Numbered from the stretch's first letter, positions 1 through 9,361 are shown. The stretch is 64,000 nucleotides of DNA from Comamonadaceae bacterium (GCA_027488255.1 JAIYBZ010000037.1:62001-126000); one strand, 5' to 3'. The notes: a model not told the origin generated them from the letters alone. Numbers and translations are program-made.

Positions 1-338
1 ATGTAGCCCTTCCAGCCCACGGTGGTGCGGGGTTTCTCAAAATAAACACGCATCACGATGAGCAAATCTTTTGCGTATTGGTCGGCCGCCGCCTTGAGCA
101 AATCGGCATAGGCCAAGGCTTGGTCATGGTCGTGAATCGAGCAGGGGCCCACCACGATCACCAGCCGGTCGTCTTGGCCTTGCAGCACCCGCGAGAGGTC
201 TTGACGCGAGCGCTCCACCAGCGCCAAGTGCGCGGGCTTGGCCGGCAATTGCTCTTCGAGCAAAGCGGGCGTCATGAGAGGGCGCACCGAGGCAATGCGG
301 GTGTCGTCGATGCGGGTTTTGTCTTGGGTCGAAAGCAT
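1..338 (-). CDS. aroG: DAHP synthase (3-deoxy-7-phosphoheptulonate synthase), N-terminal part, cut by window edge
   Basis: First step of the shikimate pathway: condensation of phosphoenolpyruvate with erythrose 4-phosphate. Reading the minus strand from the ATG at 336-338 gives about 112 residues with the family's N-terminal features: the DDTRIASVRPLMTP segment, the VVGPCSIHD motif that begins the barrel and binds PEP, and RVYFEKPRTTVGWKGY at the window edge. The C-terminal two thirds lies outside the window. The family identification is firm. Which feedback-regulated isozyme (Phe-, Tyr- or Trp-sensitive) it is cannot be decided from this fragment. Confidence 0.93.
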   Translation of the reverse strand, partial: MLSTQDKTRIDDTRIASVRPLMTPALLEEQLPAKPAHLALVERSRQDLSRVLQGQDDRLVIVVGPCSIHDHDQALAYADLLKAAADQYAKDLLIVMRVYFEKPRTTVGWKGY

Positions 339-380
339 GCGGGTTACCAGATAATGAGCAGCCAGTTTAAAGGCTCACCC

Positions 381-881
381 ATGTCCTCTTTGCCTCTCAA
401 CACCCCGCCGCTCACCACCTTGCCCGCCCCGCGCCTGGAACACCTGTGTGATTTGGCCGTGACCATTGCCCCGCCTGTTGAAGTGGGCACCACGCCGGCC
501 GGCTTGCGCCGCATGATTCCGATCACCGGCGGTACCGTGAGCGGCCCCAAAGTGAATGGCCGGGTGTTGGCCGGTGGCGCTGACTTTCAGCTCATCTTGC
601 AAGGGGGCACGCAAGCCCATTTAGACGCTCGCTATGTGATCGAGTTGGACGATGGCTGTCGGGTGTTTGTGCAAAACACCGCTCTGCGGGTGGCCTCGTT
701 GGAAAACTCGCAACGCATCATGCAAGGCCAGCCTGTGAATCCAGACGAGGTGTACTTCAGGTGCCAACCCAAACTCGAGGCCACGGCCCCGCAATGGGCT
801 TGGCTAAGCGAGAGCCAGTTTGTCGGCACCGGAAGGCGCGCGCCAGATGGCGTGTTTTTGAGTTTTTACCGGGTACTTTGA
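381..881 (+). CDS. DUF3237 family protein
   Basis: Small soluble protein of 166 residues of the DUF3237 family, a beta-barrel-like group with no settled function. Family-typical segments are visible: GGTVSGPKVNGRVLAGGADF near residues 56-75, ARYVIELDDG, and the C-terminal FVGTGRRAPDGVFLSFYRV. The start at 381 is preferred because an AAAGG ribosome-binding site lies 7 bases upstream; an ATG at 354 is possible. It diverges from the DAHP synthase gene and ends 23 bases before the convergent flavoenzyme gene. No signal peptide or membrane segment is visible. Confidence 0.8.
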   Translation: MSSLPLNTPPLTTLPAPRLEHLCDLAVTIAPPVEVGTTPAGLRRMIPITGGTVSGPKVNGRVLAGGADFQLILQGGTQAHLDARYVIELDDGCRVFVQNTALRVASLENSQRIMQGQPVNPDEVYFRCQPKLEATAPQWAWLSESQFVGTGRRAPDGVFLSFYRVL

Positions 882-904
882 AGGCCTCTGCCGGGCCAAC
901 GGCC

Positions 905-2143
905 TCACATCAAACGCTGCGGCAAAAACGGTGCGGGGTCCACCCACGGGGTCTCGCCCAATATCATCTCGGCCAACAACCGGCCCGCCACCGGCCCCAG
1001 CGTGAAACCTTGGTGCGCGTGGCCAAAGTTGAACCACAAACCCGGGTGCCGGGGCGCTGGCCCCATCACCGGCAACATGTCGGCCGTGCAAGGGCGCGCG
1101 CCCAACCAAGGCGGCTCGGGCATGGCCTCGCCCAAAGCCAGCCACTCGCGCGCCAGCGCCTCGGCTTTGGCCAGTTGCACCGGCGTGGGTGGCGCCGACA
1201 AGGGCGCAAATTCGGCCCCGGTGGTCAGTCGCAAACCTTGCTGCATGGGGGCCAACACATAGCCGCGCTCGGCATCAAGCAGGGGCTGATTCAGCGTTGC
1301 CGGTGAACGGTAGTGCTGGTGGTAACCGCGCTTGAGGAACAGCGGCAACCGATAACCCAGCGGCCGGATAAATTCGTCTGCCCACGGCCCCAGCGCCAGC
1401 ACCACCTGCGCGGCCTCACAACGGCCCTCGTGGGTGTGCACCGACCAGCCCGCGCCTTGCGCTTGCAACGTGTGGGCATCTCCGCGCACCACACGCCCGC
1501 CACGCGCGACCAACAGATCGGCATAGCGCTGCACCAAGACGCCGGGGTTTTGCACCGCCCAAGGGTCCAGCCAATGCAGCGCACCGGCCAAGGGCAGACG
1601 CAAAGCGGGTTCGGCCTGCGCCAGTTGGGCCGTGTCTTCAGCTTGGTAGCGCACGCCAAATTGCGTGTGCAAGCGGGCCGCCCGTTGCACCGCTTCGTCC
1701 CAGGCTTGGGCCGTGCGAAAGACAAAGCGAAACCCTTCGCGCCGCACCAAGTCTTGTGCGCCAGCGGCATCGATCAACAGACCATGCTCGTCGGTGCAAT
1801 GGGCAATCAAGCGGCTGTAGGCCTGTGTGGCGCGCTGGTGTGCTTCGGGGTGTGAGTGCTGAAAATAACGCAGCAGCGGCCCGGCCATTTGCCACAGACC
1901 CCGGGCGTGCCAGTTGACCTCGGCGCCCCGGCCCAAAGCCGCGTTCAACACAAAGCCGGCTTCACGCGGAAAGGCATAAGGCTCTACCGCCTCACGCTGA
2001 ATCAGGCCGGCATTGCCATACGACGTTTCTTGACCCGGCGCACGCCGGTCGACCAACACCACCTCACAACCGCGTTGCTGCAAATGCAAAGCGGTGCAAG
2101 TGCCGACCATGCCGGCGCCCAAAACAAGTACGGTGCGAGCCAT
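905..2143 (-). CDS. FAD-dependent D-amino acid dehydrogenase-like oxidoreductase
   Basis: Flavoprotein of the DAO/DadA family, expected to deaminate D-amino acids oxidatively and pass electrons to the respiratory chain. The N-terminal dinucleotide-binding motif GAGMVGTCTALHL (residues 9-21) is followed by the acidic end of the second beta strand and by TSYGNAGLIQ, as in DadA. The C-terminal substrate domain carries GARPCTADMLPVMGPAPRHP and GHAHQGFTLGPVAGRLLAEM, also DadA-like. The length of 412 is slightly below the usual 415-435. Sequence alone does not fix the substrate; a glycine oxidase or an opine/hydroxyproline oxidase would look similar. Confidence 0.82.
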   Translation of the reverse strand: MARTVLVLGAGMVGTCTALHLQQRGCEVVLVDRRAPGQETSYGNAGLIQREAVEPYAFPREAGFVLNAALGRGAEVNWHARGLWQMAGPLLRYFQHSHPEAHQRATQAYSRLIAHCTDEHGLLIDAAGAQDLVRREGFRFVFRTAQAWDEAVQRAARLHTQFGVRYQAEDTAQLAQAEPALRLPLAGALHWLDPWAVQNPGVLVQRYADLLVARGGRVVRGDAHTLQAQGAGWSVHTHEGRCEAAQVVLALGPWADEFIRPLGYRLPLFLKRGYHQHYRSPATLNQPLLDAERGYVLAPMQQGLRLTTGAEFAPLSAPPTPVQLAKAEALAREWLALGEAMPEPPWLGARPCTADMLPVMGPAPRHPGLWFNFGHAHQGFTLGPVAGRLLAEMILGETPWVDPAPFLPQRLM

Positions 2144-2259
2144 TCCCCATGATACGAAATCAGCGCGGCCATCAGGTTGGAATAAGAGGGGAACATGCAG
2201 GGGCTATCTGGGGGGCAATATCGGGCCCCGGCCTAGCAGCGCGTGGTTAAATTGCGCGC

Positions 2260-2670
2260 ATGAACACCTCCCCCGAGACCCTGCAACACGCCTTGGCCGA
2301 CTTGTTTGCCCCGTGGGTACAGGCCCTGCATTTGCGGGTGGAACGCCAAGACACCGACAGCGTCACCTTGCGGCTGCCACAAAGTGAACAGCTTTCACGG
2401 GTGGGCGGCATGTTGTGTGGCCAAGCCATGATGGCCGCTGCCGACACCGCCATGGTGCTCGCCTTGATCCAGCACTTTGGCCAATTCCGCCCTTGCAGCA
2501 CGGTGCAACTCTCAAGCACCTTCATGAAGCCGCTGTCGGGCCAAGACGCTTTGGTCACGGCGCGCATTTTGCGAGTGGGCAAAGCCATGGCGTTTGGCGA
2601 AATTGACTTGGCGGGGGCCGATGACGGCAAAAGCGTTTTCCGGGCCAGCACCACCTACGCCTTGATGTAA
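2260..2670 (+). CDS. PaaI/YdiI-type hotdog thioesterase
   Basis: A 136-residue single hotdog-fold protein. The signature GGMLCGQAMMAAADTAMVLA (about residues 49-68) corresponds to the helix of PaaI-type acyl-CoA thioesterases, followed by the strand STVQLSSTFMKPL. The usual acidic catalytic residue would be the Asp in AADTAM. Such proteins hydrolyse acyl-CoA thioesters in the cytoplasm, but the acyl group cannot be read from the sequence. It diverges from the flavoenzyme gene across about 116 bases. Confidence 0.8.
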   Translation: MNTSPETLQHALADLFAPWVQALHLRVERQDTDSVTLRLPQSEQLSRVGGMLCGQAMMAAADTAMVLALIQHFGQFRPCSTVQLSSTFMKPLSGQDALVTARILRVGKAMAFGEIDLAGADDGKSVFRASTTYALM

Positions 2671-2726
2671 GGCAAGTGGGGGCCGCTCTTGGCTACAATA
2701 CGGCCATTCTTGTTTGGAGTTTCCTC

Positions 2727-2861
2727 ATGTCTGCTCACAACGATTCACACACATCGAACGATCCCGTCGAAGGCGTGGTCAAGCACATCCCCGTGGTCAT
2801 TCCCGTTGCTGGCGCGGTGTTGATTTTCTTGCTGGCTTTCATTGCCGTGTTCATGGCCTGA
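2727..2861 (+). CDS. small single-pass membrane protein
   Basis: A 44-residue protein with a polar N-terminus (SAHNDSHTSNDPVEG) and one strongly hydrophobic stretch, VVIPVAGAVLIFLLAFIAVF, which forms nearly the whole C-terminal half. A GGAG ribosome-binding site lies 7 bases before the ATG, and a strong intrinsic terminator follows at 2921. Proper expression signals on both sides make it a believable gene. I do not recognise the family. The architecture is that of small accessory subunits of membrane complexes, but nothing around it identifies a partner. Confidence 0.6.
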   Translation: MSAHNDSHTSNDPVEGVVKHIPVVIPVAGAVLIFLLAFIAVFMA

Positions 2862-2920
2862 GGCTTTCACAGCCTGCTGATCGTCGGCCGCACACGCCCT
2901 TGGGGCGCTGCTCGCGACTC

Positions 2921-2955
2921 ACCCGCAAACGCTTCGGCTTTGCGGGTTTTGTCTT
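2921..2955 (+). terminator. intrinsic terminator with UUCG loop
   Basis: ACCCGCAAA (2921-2929) pairs with TTTGCGGGT (2939-2947). Inside it, GC-TTCG-GC closes a UUCG tetraloop, leaving one bulged C. The stem runs into a T-rich tract (TTTTGTCTTT). It lies 60 bases after the small membrane protein gene, so it most likely ends that transcript. Confidence 0.87.
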
Positions 2956-3021
2956 TCTGGGCGTGTGCCTTTTCGCTTTGGACAGCCCTTGGGCCTTACC
3001 AAACTGGGGCTTTGCCCGGCC

Positions 3022-4263
3022 TCAGGCCGAGGCGTCTCGCACCGGCATGATGTGCAAGGCCCCGGGCGCAATCAAGAGCTGCACCGCGTCTCCGGCTTTC
3101 ACCTGAAGCCGGTCCAACAAGCGGGTGGTCAAGTTCAGGGTGATGGTTTGTGCGGGCAAGTCTTCGGGCGTCAAGGTGCACAAACTGATTTCGCCCAAAG
3201 CCAACACCTCGGCTAAGCGGCAACGCAAACGGGTCACGCCCGGCTCGGCTGGTGCCGCCGAGTCCCCTGCGGCCTGGCCATCTGCCAGCGCATCGACCAG
3301 CCCATCGCCCCGCCCATCCACCTGGCCATCGGCCAGCACATCCACTTGTTCGCCATTGAGCACCCAAGTCACCGGGGTGTTGTCGTCGATCTTGTTTTTA
3401 TCCACAACCCACAAGTCGATGGCCAGATGGCCCGCCCCCGGTTGTGTCCACCTCAGCCGACCCCAGCCGGGCTGGTCTTTGAAAAAGTGGCCTTCAAAGT
3501 GGTTTTGAATGCCCACCAATTCGGCCACTCGGGCATTGCGGGGGCTGGCAAAAACGCGGGCGGGCTGACCGGTTTGCAAGGTTTTTCCGGCGTCCACAAT
3601 CACCACCCGATCGGCCAGTCGGCGTGCTTCGGCCAAGTCGTGCGTGACCAGCACCATGGGCACCGACACCTGTTGCCGCAAAGCGGCCAATTCGCGGTAA
3701 AGGGTTTGGCGCGTCGGCGCATCGACTGCCGAAAAAGGTTCGTCCAGCAACAACACCCCGGGCACTTCTTGTGGGGCGGTGGTGTCTGCGCGCCACGAAG
3801 GCTGGGGCATGACGCGCACCAGCGCACGGGCCAAGGCCACGCGCTGCTGTTGCCCGCCCGAGAGTTGTGATGGTCTGCGCTGTCGCAAGGTATGCAAGCC
3901 CAAGCGGTCAAGCAAAGCGCTCACATCGTCCGCGCTCCAAGCCGGGCCGGCCGCCAGCGCCACGTTGTCGTGCGCGCTCATGTGTGGAAACAAGGCGTAC
4001 TGCTGAAACACCAAACCCGCCCGCCGCTGCTGCGGCCGCCACTGCACGCCGGCCGCTGAGTCAAACCACGCCTGTCCGGCGACGCTGATTTCACCTTGCA
4101 CGTCGGGGGGCGTCCACAGCCCCGCGATGGCCCGAAGCATGCTGGTTTTGCCGCTGCCCGAGGGCCCCACCAAGGCCACCAACTCCCCGGCGCCGCAGTC
4201 AAACTCGGCCTCCAGCCTGATCGGGTGGGCCGAGCGCAGTTTGACTTGAAGCCCGCTGGCCAT
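3022..4263 (-). CDS. modC: molybdate ABC transporter ATP-binding protein ModC
   Basis: ATPase that powers molybdate import with ModB and ModA. Motifs in order: Walker A GPSGSGKT (about residues 33-40), Q-loop VFQQYALFPH, ABC signature LSGGQQQR (about 132), Walker B VLLLDEPFSAVD (about 170), H-loop VTHD, then a C-terminal TOBE/Mop region ending VQLLIAPGALHIM. At 413 residues it is longer than the usual 350-360 because an Asp/Gly-rich repeat is inserted in the TOBE part. The junction with modB reads TGATG. The ATG at 4263 is chosen over an in-frame GTG at 4266. Confidence 0.93.
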   Translation of the reverse strand: MASGLQVKLRSAHPIRLEAEFDCGAGELVALVGPSGSGKTSMLRAIAGLWTPPDVQGEISVAGQAWFDSAAGVQWRPQQRRAGLVFQQYALFPHMSAHDNVALAAGPAWSADDVSALLDRLGLHTLRQRRPSQLSGGQQQRVALARALVRVMPQPSWRADTTAPQEVPGVLLLDEPFSAVDAPTRQTLYRELAALRQQVSVPMVLVTHDLAEARRLADRVVIVDAGKTLQTGQPARVFASPRNARVAELVGIQNHFEGHFFKDQPGWGRLRWTQPGAGHLAIDLWVVDKNKIDDNTPVTWVLNGEQVDVLADGQVDGRGDGLVDALADGQAAGDSAAPAEPGVTRLRCRLAEVLALGEISLCTLTPEDLPAQTITLNLTTRLLDRLQVKAGDAVQLLIAPGALHIMPVRDASA

Positions 4264-4940
4264 CACCGCTCCTGCAGGGCGCGGCCACGCTGGCCCACCC
4301 GGTCAAAGGCCAACACCAAGCTCAGCGCCAGCAAAGAAATACCCACCAAAGCCAGCGCCATGATGTGGGCCGATTGCAAGTCCATGCCTTGCACTTTGTC
4401 GTAAAGCGAGACCGACAAAGTGCGCGTCTCGCCCTCGATGTTGCCGCCCACCATCAACACCACGCCAAACTCACCCAAGGTGTGGGCCACGGTGAGGGCC
4501 ATGCCGGCCAACAAGCCGGGCCAGGCCAGCGGAAACTCAATGCGCCAAAAGGTTTGCCAAGTCGAGAGCCCCGAAACCCAAGCCGCCTCACGCAGGCTGT
4601 GGGGCACCGCCGCAAAAGCGCGTTGAATCGGCTGCACCATGAACGGCAAGTTGACCAACACGCTCACCAACAACAAGCCTTCCATGCTGAACACCAAGCG
4701 CCAACCCGAGGCGAACAGCCACGCGCCCAAGGGGCTGCCTTGGCCAAAGGCCACCAAAAAGTAAAACCCAATCACGGTGGGCGGCAGCAACAGTGGCAAC
4801 AACAACAAGGCCTCGATGACGGGCCGACCGGCCCAGCGCGTGACGGCCAGCCAACGCGCCAAAGCCAGCCCCAAGGGCAACAAAAACAGCGTAGTCAGTG
4901 CTGCCAAAGTGAGTGAAACGTGAAGGGCGGGCCAATCCAT
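4263..4940 (-). CDS. modB: molybdate ABC transporter permease ModB
   Basis: Inner-membrane channel subunit of the molybdate importer, 225 residues, the normal ModB size. It has five or six hydrophobic spans, beginning LTLAALTTLFLLPLGLALA. The LLLPPTVIGFYFL and GSPLGAWLF segments are ModB-typical. The cytoplasmic coupling motif EAAWVSGLSTWQTFWRIEFP (about residues 138-157) docks onto ModC. It sits 24 bases downstream of modA and abuts modC, so the three genes read as one operon in the order modA-modB-modC. Confidence 0.94.
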   Translation of the reverse strand: MDWPALHVSLTLAALTTLFLLPLGLALARWLAVTRWAGRPVIEALLLLPLLLPPTVIGFYFLVAFGQGSPLGAWLFASGWRLVFSMEGLLLVSVLVNLPFMVQPIQRAFAAVPHSLREAAWVSGLSTWQTFWRIEFPLAWPGLLAGMALTVAHTLGEFGVVLMVGGNIEGETRTLSVSLYDKVQGMDLQSAHIMALALVGISLLALSLVLAFDRVGQRGRALQER

Positions 4941-4964
4941 GGGGTGACAGGGTGTTTGCCTTGA

Positions 4965-5786
4965 TTATTGCGGCAAGGCGTAACCCTGCTGCAGAAAGAC
5001 CGCCTGCGCCTTGGGGCTGCGCAAAAACTGCTGCCACGCCACTGCAGCTGGACTGGCCCCTTTCAACAACACCATGCTTTGGTGCAGGGGCGCGTGCATC
5101 GAGTCGGGCAACGCGGTCCACTGCAGGCGCTCGGATATTTCCGGCGCTTTGGCCAAAGCCAGCGCCGTGATGCCCGCCTGCGCCGCCCCTGTGGCAACAA
5201 ACTGCGTCGCCTGGCCGATGTTGTCGCCCAGCACTTTTTGCTGCGGCGGCAGGGTCACCCCGGCGGATTTCATGGCCTGTTCAGCCGCCACACCATAGGG
5301 CGCCAAGGCCGGGTTGGCCAGCGCCAATTTGTCCATCGGCTTCAAGCCCCGCAACACAGCGGCCAAACCCTGATTCAAGGGCAGTGCTGAATTTTTAGGC
5401 ACCACCAAAGCCAAACGGCCCGTGGCGTAGCGTACGCCGGGGCCCATGGTGCGGCCCGCCTGCATCAGTTCGACCACCCGCTCTTCGTCGGCCGAGATGA
5501 ATTGCTCGACCGGCAAGCCTTGCACGATTTGCCGCGCAAAATTGCCTGAAGCGCCCAAATTCACCTCAATGATCACCCCTGTTTGTTGCCTGTATTGCTC
5601 TGTCAAGTCAGCAAGTACAAACTTCAGGTTGCTGGCGGCGGCAATTTTGACGGTGGTCTGCGCCTGTGCAGGCCCAGCCCAAAGCGCGGCGAAGGCGGCG
5701 ATGCACAGCCCGGCATGGCGCGGGCGGCTGCGTCGCAGAAATCCGGCCACAATACCTGGCCGCATAAAGTCATGCTTCTTTTGCAT
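4965..5786 (-). CDS. modA: periplasmic molybdate-binding protein ModA
   Basis: Substrate-binding protein that captures molybdate (or tungstate) for ModBC. The signal peptide ends in LWAGPAQA, and the mature part starts QTTVKIAAASNL with the family's first ligand loop. GASGNFARQIVQG holds the second ligand segment and AQAGITALALA the late one. The ORF runs upstream to 5822. I chose the ATG at 5786 because it gives a compact signal peptide; the ATG at 5765 is equally possible and has an AAGAAG-like binding site. No modE regulator gene is nearby. Confidence 0.9.
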   Translation of the reverse strand: MQKKHDFMRPGIVAGFLRRSRPRHAGLCIAAFAALWAGPAQAQTTVKIAAASNLKFVLADLTEQYRQQTGVIIEVNLGASGNFARQIVQGLPVEQFISADEERVVELMQAGRTMGPGVRYATGRLALVVPKNSALPLNQGLAAVLRGLKPMDKLALANPALAPYGVAAEQAMKSAGVTLPPQQKVLGDNIGQATQFVATGAAQAGITALALAKAPEISERLQWTALPDSMHAPLHQSMVLLKGASPAAVAWQQFLRSPKAQAVFLQQGYALPQ

Positions 5787-5974
5787 AGTTTTAAGTGGGA
5801 TTTGAACCCCGTTGACAGGCACGGATCAGGCAGCCTCCCTAAAATCGAGGCCCTTGGTTACCGCGCGGTTACAGCCCCAACAGCACCCGCGCAGTATCTC
5901 AGCCCAGAAGCCGTTTTTTCAAAGACTCCGTCAGGTGTTTTTGAAAAAACGATTTTTAAACTTGGAGCCTCCCC

Positions 5975-7843
5975 ATGAACTCACCCGTGATGCAGGGCTT
6001 GTCCCTCAACACCCCCGCGTACGTCAAGAACGCGAAACTGATCGCCTGGGTCGCCGAAATGGCCGCTTTGTGCAAGCCTGCCAGCATTTACTGGTGCGAT
6101 GGCTCGCAAGAAGAATACGACCGCCTGTGCGCTGAATTGGTGGCCGCGGGCACCTTCAAAAAGCTCAACCCCGCCAAGCGCCCCAACTCGTTTTTGGCAT
6201 GGTCTGACCCCTCGGACGTGGCCCGCGTGGAAGACCGCACCTATATTTGCTCAGCCAAAAAAGAAGACGCCGGCCCCACCAACAACTGGATGGAACCCGC
6301 GCAAATGCGCAACACGCTGCAGCCTTTGTTTGAAGGCTGCATGGCCGGGCGCACGATGTATGTGGTGCCCTTTTCGATGGGCCCGTTGGGCTCGCACATC
6401 AGCCACATTGGCATCGAGTTGACCGACAGCGCTTATGTCGCGGTCAACCAAAAGATCATGACCCGCATGGGCAAAGCCGTGTTTGACGTGCTGGGCACCG
6501 ACGGCGAATTTGTGCCCTGCATGCACACCGTGGGCGCGCCTTTGGCCGCCGGCCAAAAAGACAACACCTCCTGGCCTTGCAACCCCAAGACCAAATACAT
6601 CGTGCACTTCCCAGAGACCCGCGAAATCTGGTCATATGGTTCGGGCTACGGCGGCAACGCGTTGCTGGGCAAAAAGTGCTTTGCACTGCGCATCGCCTCC
6701 AACATGGGGCGCGATCAAGGTTGGTTGGCCGAGCACATGCTGATCTTGGGCGTGACCAACCCCCAAGGCAAGAAGTACCACATTGCAGCGGCCTTCCCCA
6801 GCGCCTGCGGCAAAACCAACTTCTCGATGCTGGTGCCGCCCAAGGCTTTTGAGGGCTGGAGCGTGACCACCATCGGTGACGACATCGCTTGGGTCAAGCC
6901 CCAAGCCGACGGCAAGATGGTCGCCATCAACCCCGAGGCGGGTTACTTTGGCGTGGCCCCCGGCACCAACATGAAGACCAACCCCAACTGCATGTTGAGC
7001 CTGCACAAAGACGTGATCTTCACCAACGTGGCGCTGACCGACGACGGCGACGTGTGGTGGGAAGGCATGGAAAAAGACACCGGCAAATTGCCCGACCATT
7101 TGATCGACTGGCAAGGCAAGGACTGGACGCCCCAGATCGCCAAGGAAACCGGCGCCAAAGCCGCGCACCCGAACGCCCGCTTCACCGTGGCCGCCACCAA
7201 CAACCCGGCCCTCGACCCCGCTTGGGACGATGCCGCAGGCGTGCCGATCGATGCCTTCATGTTTGGCGGTCGCCGCTCCACCACCGTGCCCTTGGTCACC
7301 GAAGCGCGCAACTGGACCGAAGGCGTCTACATGGCCGCCACCATGGGCTCAGAAACCACCGCCGCCGCTTTTGGCGCGCAAGGCGTGGTGCGCCGTGACC
7401 CCTTTGCCATGTTGCCGTTCTGCGGCTACAACATGAGCGACTATTTCAAACACTGGCTGGACACGGGTGCCAAAGTGGCCGCAGCGGGCCACAAACTGCC
7501 CGCCATGTACTGTGTGAACTGGTTCCGCAAAGGCGAAGACGGCTCTTTCGTCTGGCCCGGCTACGGCGACAACATGCGCGTGCTGAAGTGGATGATTGAC
7601 CGCCTGGAAGGCAAGGCCCAAGGCCAAGAAACCATGTTTGGCGTAGCCCCCACATATGCCGAAATCAACTGGACGGGCATCGACTTCAGCGCCGAGCAGT
7701 TCAAAGCTGTGACCAGCGTTGACAAAGCCGCTTGGCAGGCCGAGTTCAAGTTGCACGACGAGCACTTTGCCCAGTTGAGCTACCACTTGCCCGCCGCACT
7801 GCTGGCCACCAAAGCCTCGCTCGAAGCGCGTTTGGCCGCCTGA
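5975..7843 (+). CDS. pckG: phosphoenolpyruvate carboxykinase (GTP)
   Basis: Converts oxaloacetate and GTP to phosphoenolpyruvate, GDP and CO2, the entry step of gluconeogenesis. The 622-residue length is that of the GTP class. The nucleotide loop is [10 protein letters not shown] (about residues 274-284), with the hallmark reactive cysteine. [31 protein letters not shown] and the [16 protein letters not shown] block near the C-terminus are all typical. It follows a 188-base gap after modA (divergent) and ends directly at the start of a transporter gene, suggesting co-transcription. Confidence 0.97.
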   Translation: MNSPVMQGLSLNTPAYVKNAKLIAWVAEMAALCKPASIYWCDGSQEEYDRLCAELVAAGTFKKLNPAKRPNSFLAWSDPSDVARVEDRTYICSAKKEDAGPTNNWMEPAQMRNTLQPLFEGCMAGRTMYVVPFSMGPLGSHISHIGIELTDSAYVAVNQKIMTRMGKAVFDVLGTDGEFVPCMHTVGAPLAAGQKDNTSWPCNPKTKYIVHFPETREIWSYGSGYGGNALLGKKCFALRIASNMGRDQGWLAEHMLILGVTNPQGKKYHIAAAFPSACGKTNFSMLVPPKAFEGWSVTTIGDDIAWVKPQADGKMVAINPEAGYFGVAPGTNMKTNPNCMLSLHKDVIFTNVALTDDGDVWWEGMEKDTGKLPDHLIDWQGKDWTPQIAKETGAKAAHPNARFTVAATNNPALDPAWDDAAGVPIDAFMFGGRRSTTVPLVTEARNWTEGVYMAATMGSETTAAAFGAQGVVRRDPFAMLPFCGYNMSDYFKHWLDTGAKVAAAGHKLPAMYCVNWFRKGEDGSFVWPGYGDNMRVLKWMIDRLEGKAQGQETMFGVAPTYAEINWTGIDFSAEQFKAVTSVDKAAWQAEFKLHDEHFAQLSYHLPAALLATKASLEARLAA

Positions 7844-8758
7844 TTGAAAACCACCGAATCGCGTGAACGCCTGGCGCTCACGTTGCTCTGGATCACGCCG
7901 GCCCTTTGGTCAGTCAATTACATCGTGGCGCGCACCGCCCCGGGGGTGGCCGAACCGCACATGCTGGCGCTCGGTCGCTGGGCCTTGGCCGGCATGATCT
8001 TGGCTTTTATTGCGCGGCAAGAGCTTTGGCGTGAACGCCACAGCACCTGGCGCGCCATGGGGCAATATCTGGTGCTGGGCGCCTTGGGCATGTTGGTGTG
8101 TGGCGCTTGGGTCTACCAAGGTGCGCAAACCACCACCGCCATGAATATCGCACTGATCTACGCCGCCTCACCGGTCTTGATTGCTTTGGGCGCGGTGGTG
8201 TGGCTGGGCGAACGCTTTTCTTGGCGCCAAGGTCTGGGCGTTTTGATTGCCATGTCGGGCGTTTTCCATGTGGTGGTCAAAGGCCAATGGGGCGCATTGG
8301 GACAAGTGCAATGGGTCGCTGGCGATGGCTGGATTGTGTTGGCCATGGTGTCTTGGGCCGCATTTGCTTTGCTGCAAAAGAAATGGCCCAGCCCTTTGGG
8401 CTCGACCGCGCGTTTGGCCGCCATCTGCATGGGCGGCGCGTTGGTGTTGTTGCCTTTTGCGGTGTGGGAATGGCGGCAACCCGATACCCCCGCATGGAGT
8501 GCCCAAGCCACATGGCTGGCCGTCTGCGCCGGCTTGGTGCCGGGCATTGGGGCCTATTGGGCCTATGGGTTTTGCCAGAAAGTGTTGGGCGCCAGTCGCG
8601 TCGCGGCCAGCTTGTATTTGGGGCCTTTGTACGGGGGCTTGACCGCCTGGGGCATATTGGGCGAGTCGATGGGCTGGCACCACGTGATGGGGGCGGGGCT
8701 GATTTTGCCGGGCATTTACCTCGCCTCCAGGCAAGCGCCCGAAACCCCAGAGCCCTGA
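7844..8758 (+). CDS. EamA/DMT-family transporter
   Basis: Inner-membrane transporter of 304 residues with about ten hydrophobic segments in two EamA repeats. The first is PALWSVNYIVARTAPGVAEP; the second ends with PLYGGLTAWGILGESMGWHH. Such proteins export amino acids or other metabolites; the substrate is unknown. The reading frame opens with TTG at 7844, the base after the pckG stop codon. That position implies translational coupling, although a later start cannot be excluded. Confidence 0.83.
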   Translation: MKTTESRERLALTLLWITPALWSVNYIVARTAPGVAEPHMLALGRWALAGMILAFIARQELWRERHSTWRAMGQYLVLGALGMLVCGAWVYQGAQTTTAMNIALIYAASPVLIALGAVVWLGERFSWRQGLGVLIAMSGVFHVVVKGQWGALGQVQWVAGDGWIVLAMVSWAAFALLQKKWPSPLGSTARLAAICMGGALVLLPFAVWEWRQPDTPAWSAQATWLAVCAGLVPGIGAYWAYGFCQKVLGASRVAASLYLGPLYGGLTAWGILGESMGWHHVMGAGLILPGIYLASRQAPETPEP

Positions 8759-8770
8759 GCCCGCAGGCGC

Positions 8771-9244
8771 TCAGATGTAGTGCAGGCGGTTTTTAACCAA
8801 ACGCGCCACGCGGCGGCTCATCAAGTCGGTCAAATCGGGGTTCCGTGTGTGGAGGTCTTCCGTGCGGTCAATGGCCGACTGCAATTCGGTCATCAGGCGG
8901 CTGTCGGTTTGTGCCATGGCCCAAACGCGCTCGTCAGAGCGGCGGCGCGCCACATGGGCCGACCAAGCATCGAGCCCGCGCATCACGTTTTGAGCCAACC
9001 AACGGGTGACGCCACGCAGGGCGGCAATCGCCACCACCGCCACCAACCACAAGGCCACCCATGCGGCGATGACGTGCTTTTCGGCCCACGCCTCGATCAA
9101 GTGGTCGGTGGTCACCACCAAGGCCGCCACGCCGGCAGCCAACAAGGCGGTGGCCAGTACTTTGGCCGAGGTGGACGAAGTGGCCCGCATGACCGGTGCT
9201 GCGGGCGACTCAAGCCATTGTGATTTTTCGGTGATGGTGTTCAT
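8771..9244 (-). CDS. two-span membrane protein of unknown function
   Basis: 157 residues from the ATG at 9244, which has a good GAAGGGAA ribosome-binding site; the open frame continues to 9361 without such support. Two hydrophobic segments are clear: VLATALLAAGVAALVVTTDHLI (about residues 26-47) and VIAAWVALWLVAVVAIAALRG (about 54-74). A basic, helical C-terminal tail contains ARRRSDERVWAMAQTDSRLM. I do not recognise the family. It converges on the EamA transporter gene and diverges from the LysR gene. Confidence 0.6.
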   Translation of the reverse strand: MNTITEKSQWLESPAAPVMRATSSTSAKVLATALLAAGVAALVVTTDHLIEAWAEKHVIAAWVALWLVAVVAIAALRGVTRWLAQNVMRGLDAWSAHVARRRSDERVWAMAQTDSRLMTELQSAIDRTEDLHTRNPDLTDLMSRRVARLVKNRLHYI

Positions 9245-9347
9245 TTTGTATTCCCTTCGTTGAAATTTGTCCGCCTTGTGGGCGCAAAGCAATTCAGCAA
9301 CGTGTCCGATCATAGGGTTTTTACCCATGTGGTTCCACTTTATATTC

Positions 9348-9361
9348 ATGATAGATATCAT
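9348..9361. promoter_or_regulatory. inverted repeat in lysR divergent promoter region
   Basis: ATGAT-AGAT-ATCAT forms a short dyad 31 bases upstream of the LysR start, in the AT-rich gap between two divergent genes. LysR proteins usually bind dyads there and repress themselves. The assignment is positional only. Confidence 0.35.

Noticed and set aside
5790..5870. tRNA-like T-arm on the minus strand upstream of modA (GGGGTTCAAATCCC)
   Set aside because: Only the T loop fits. The stem has mismatches at two positions and I cannot fold acceptor, D and anticodon arms around it.
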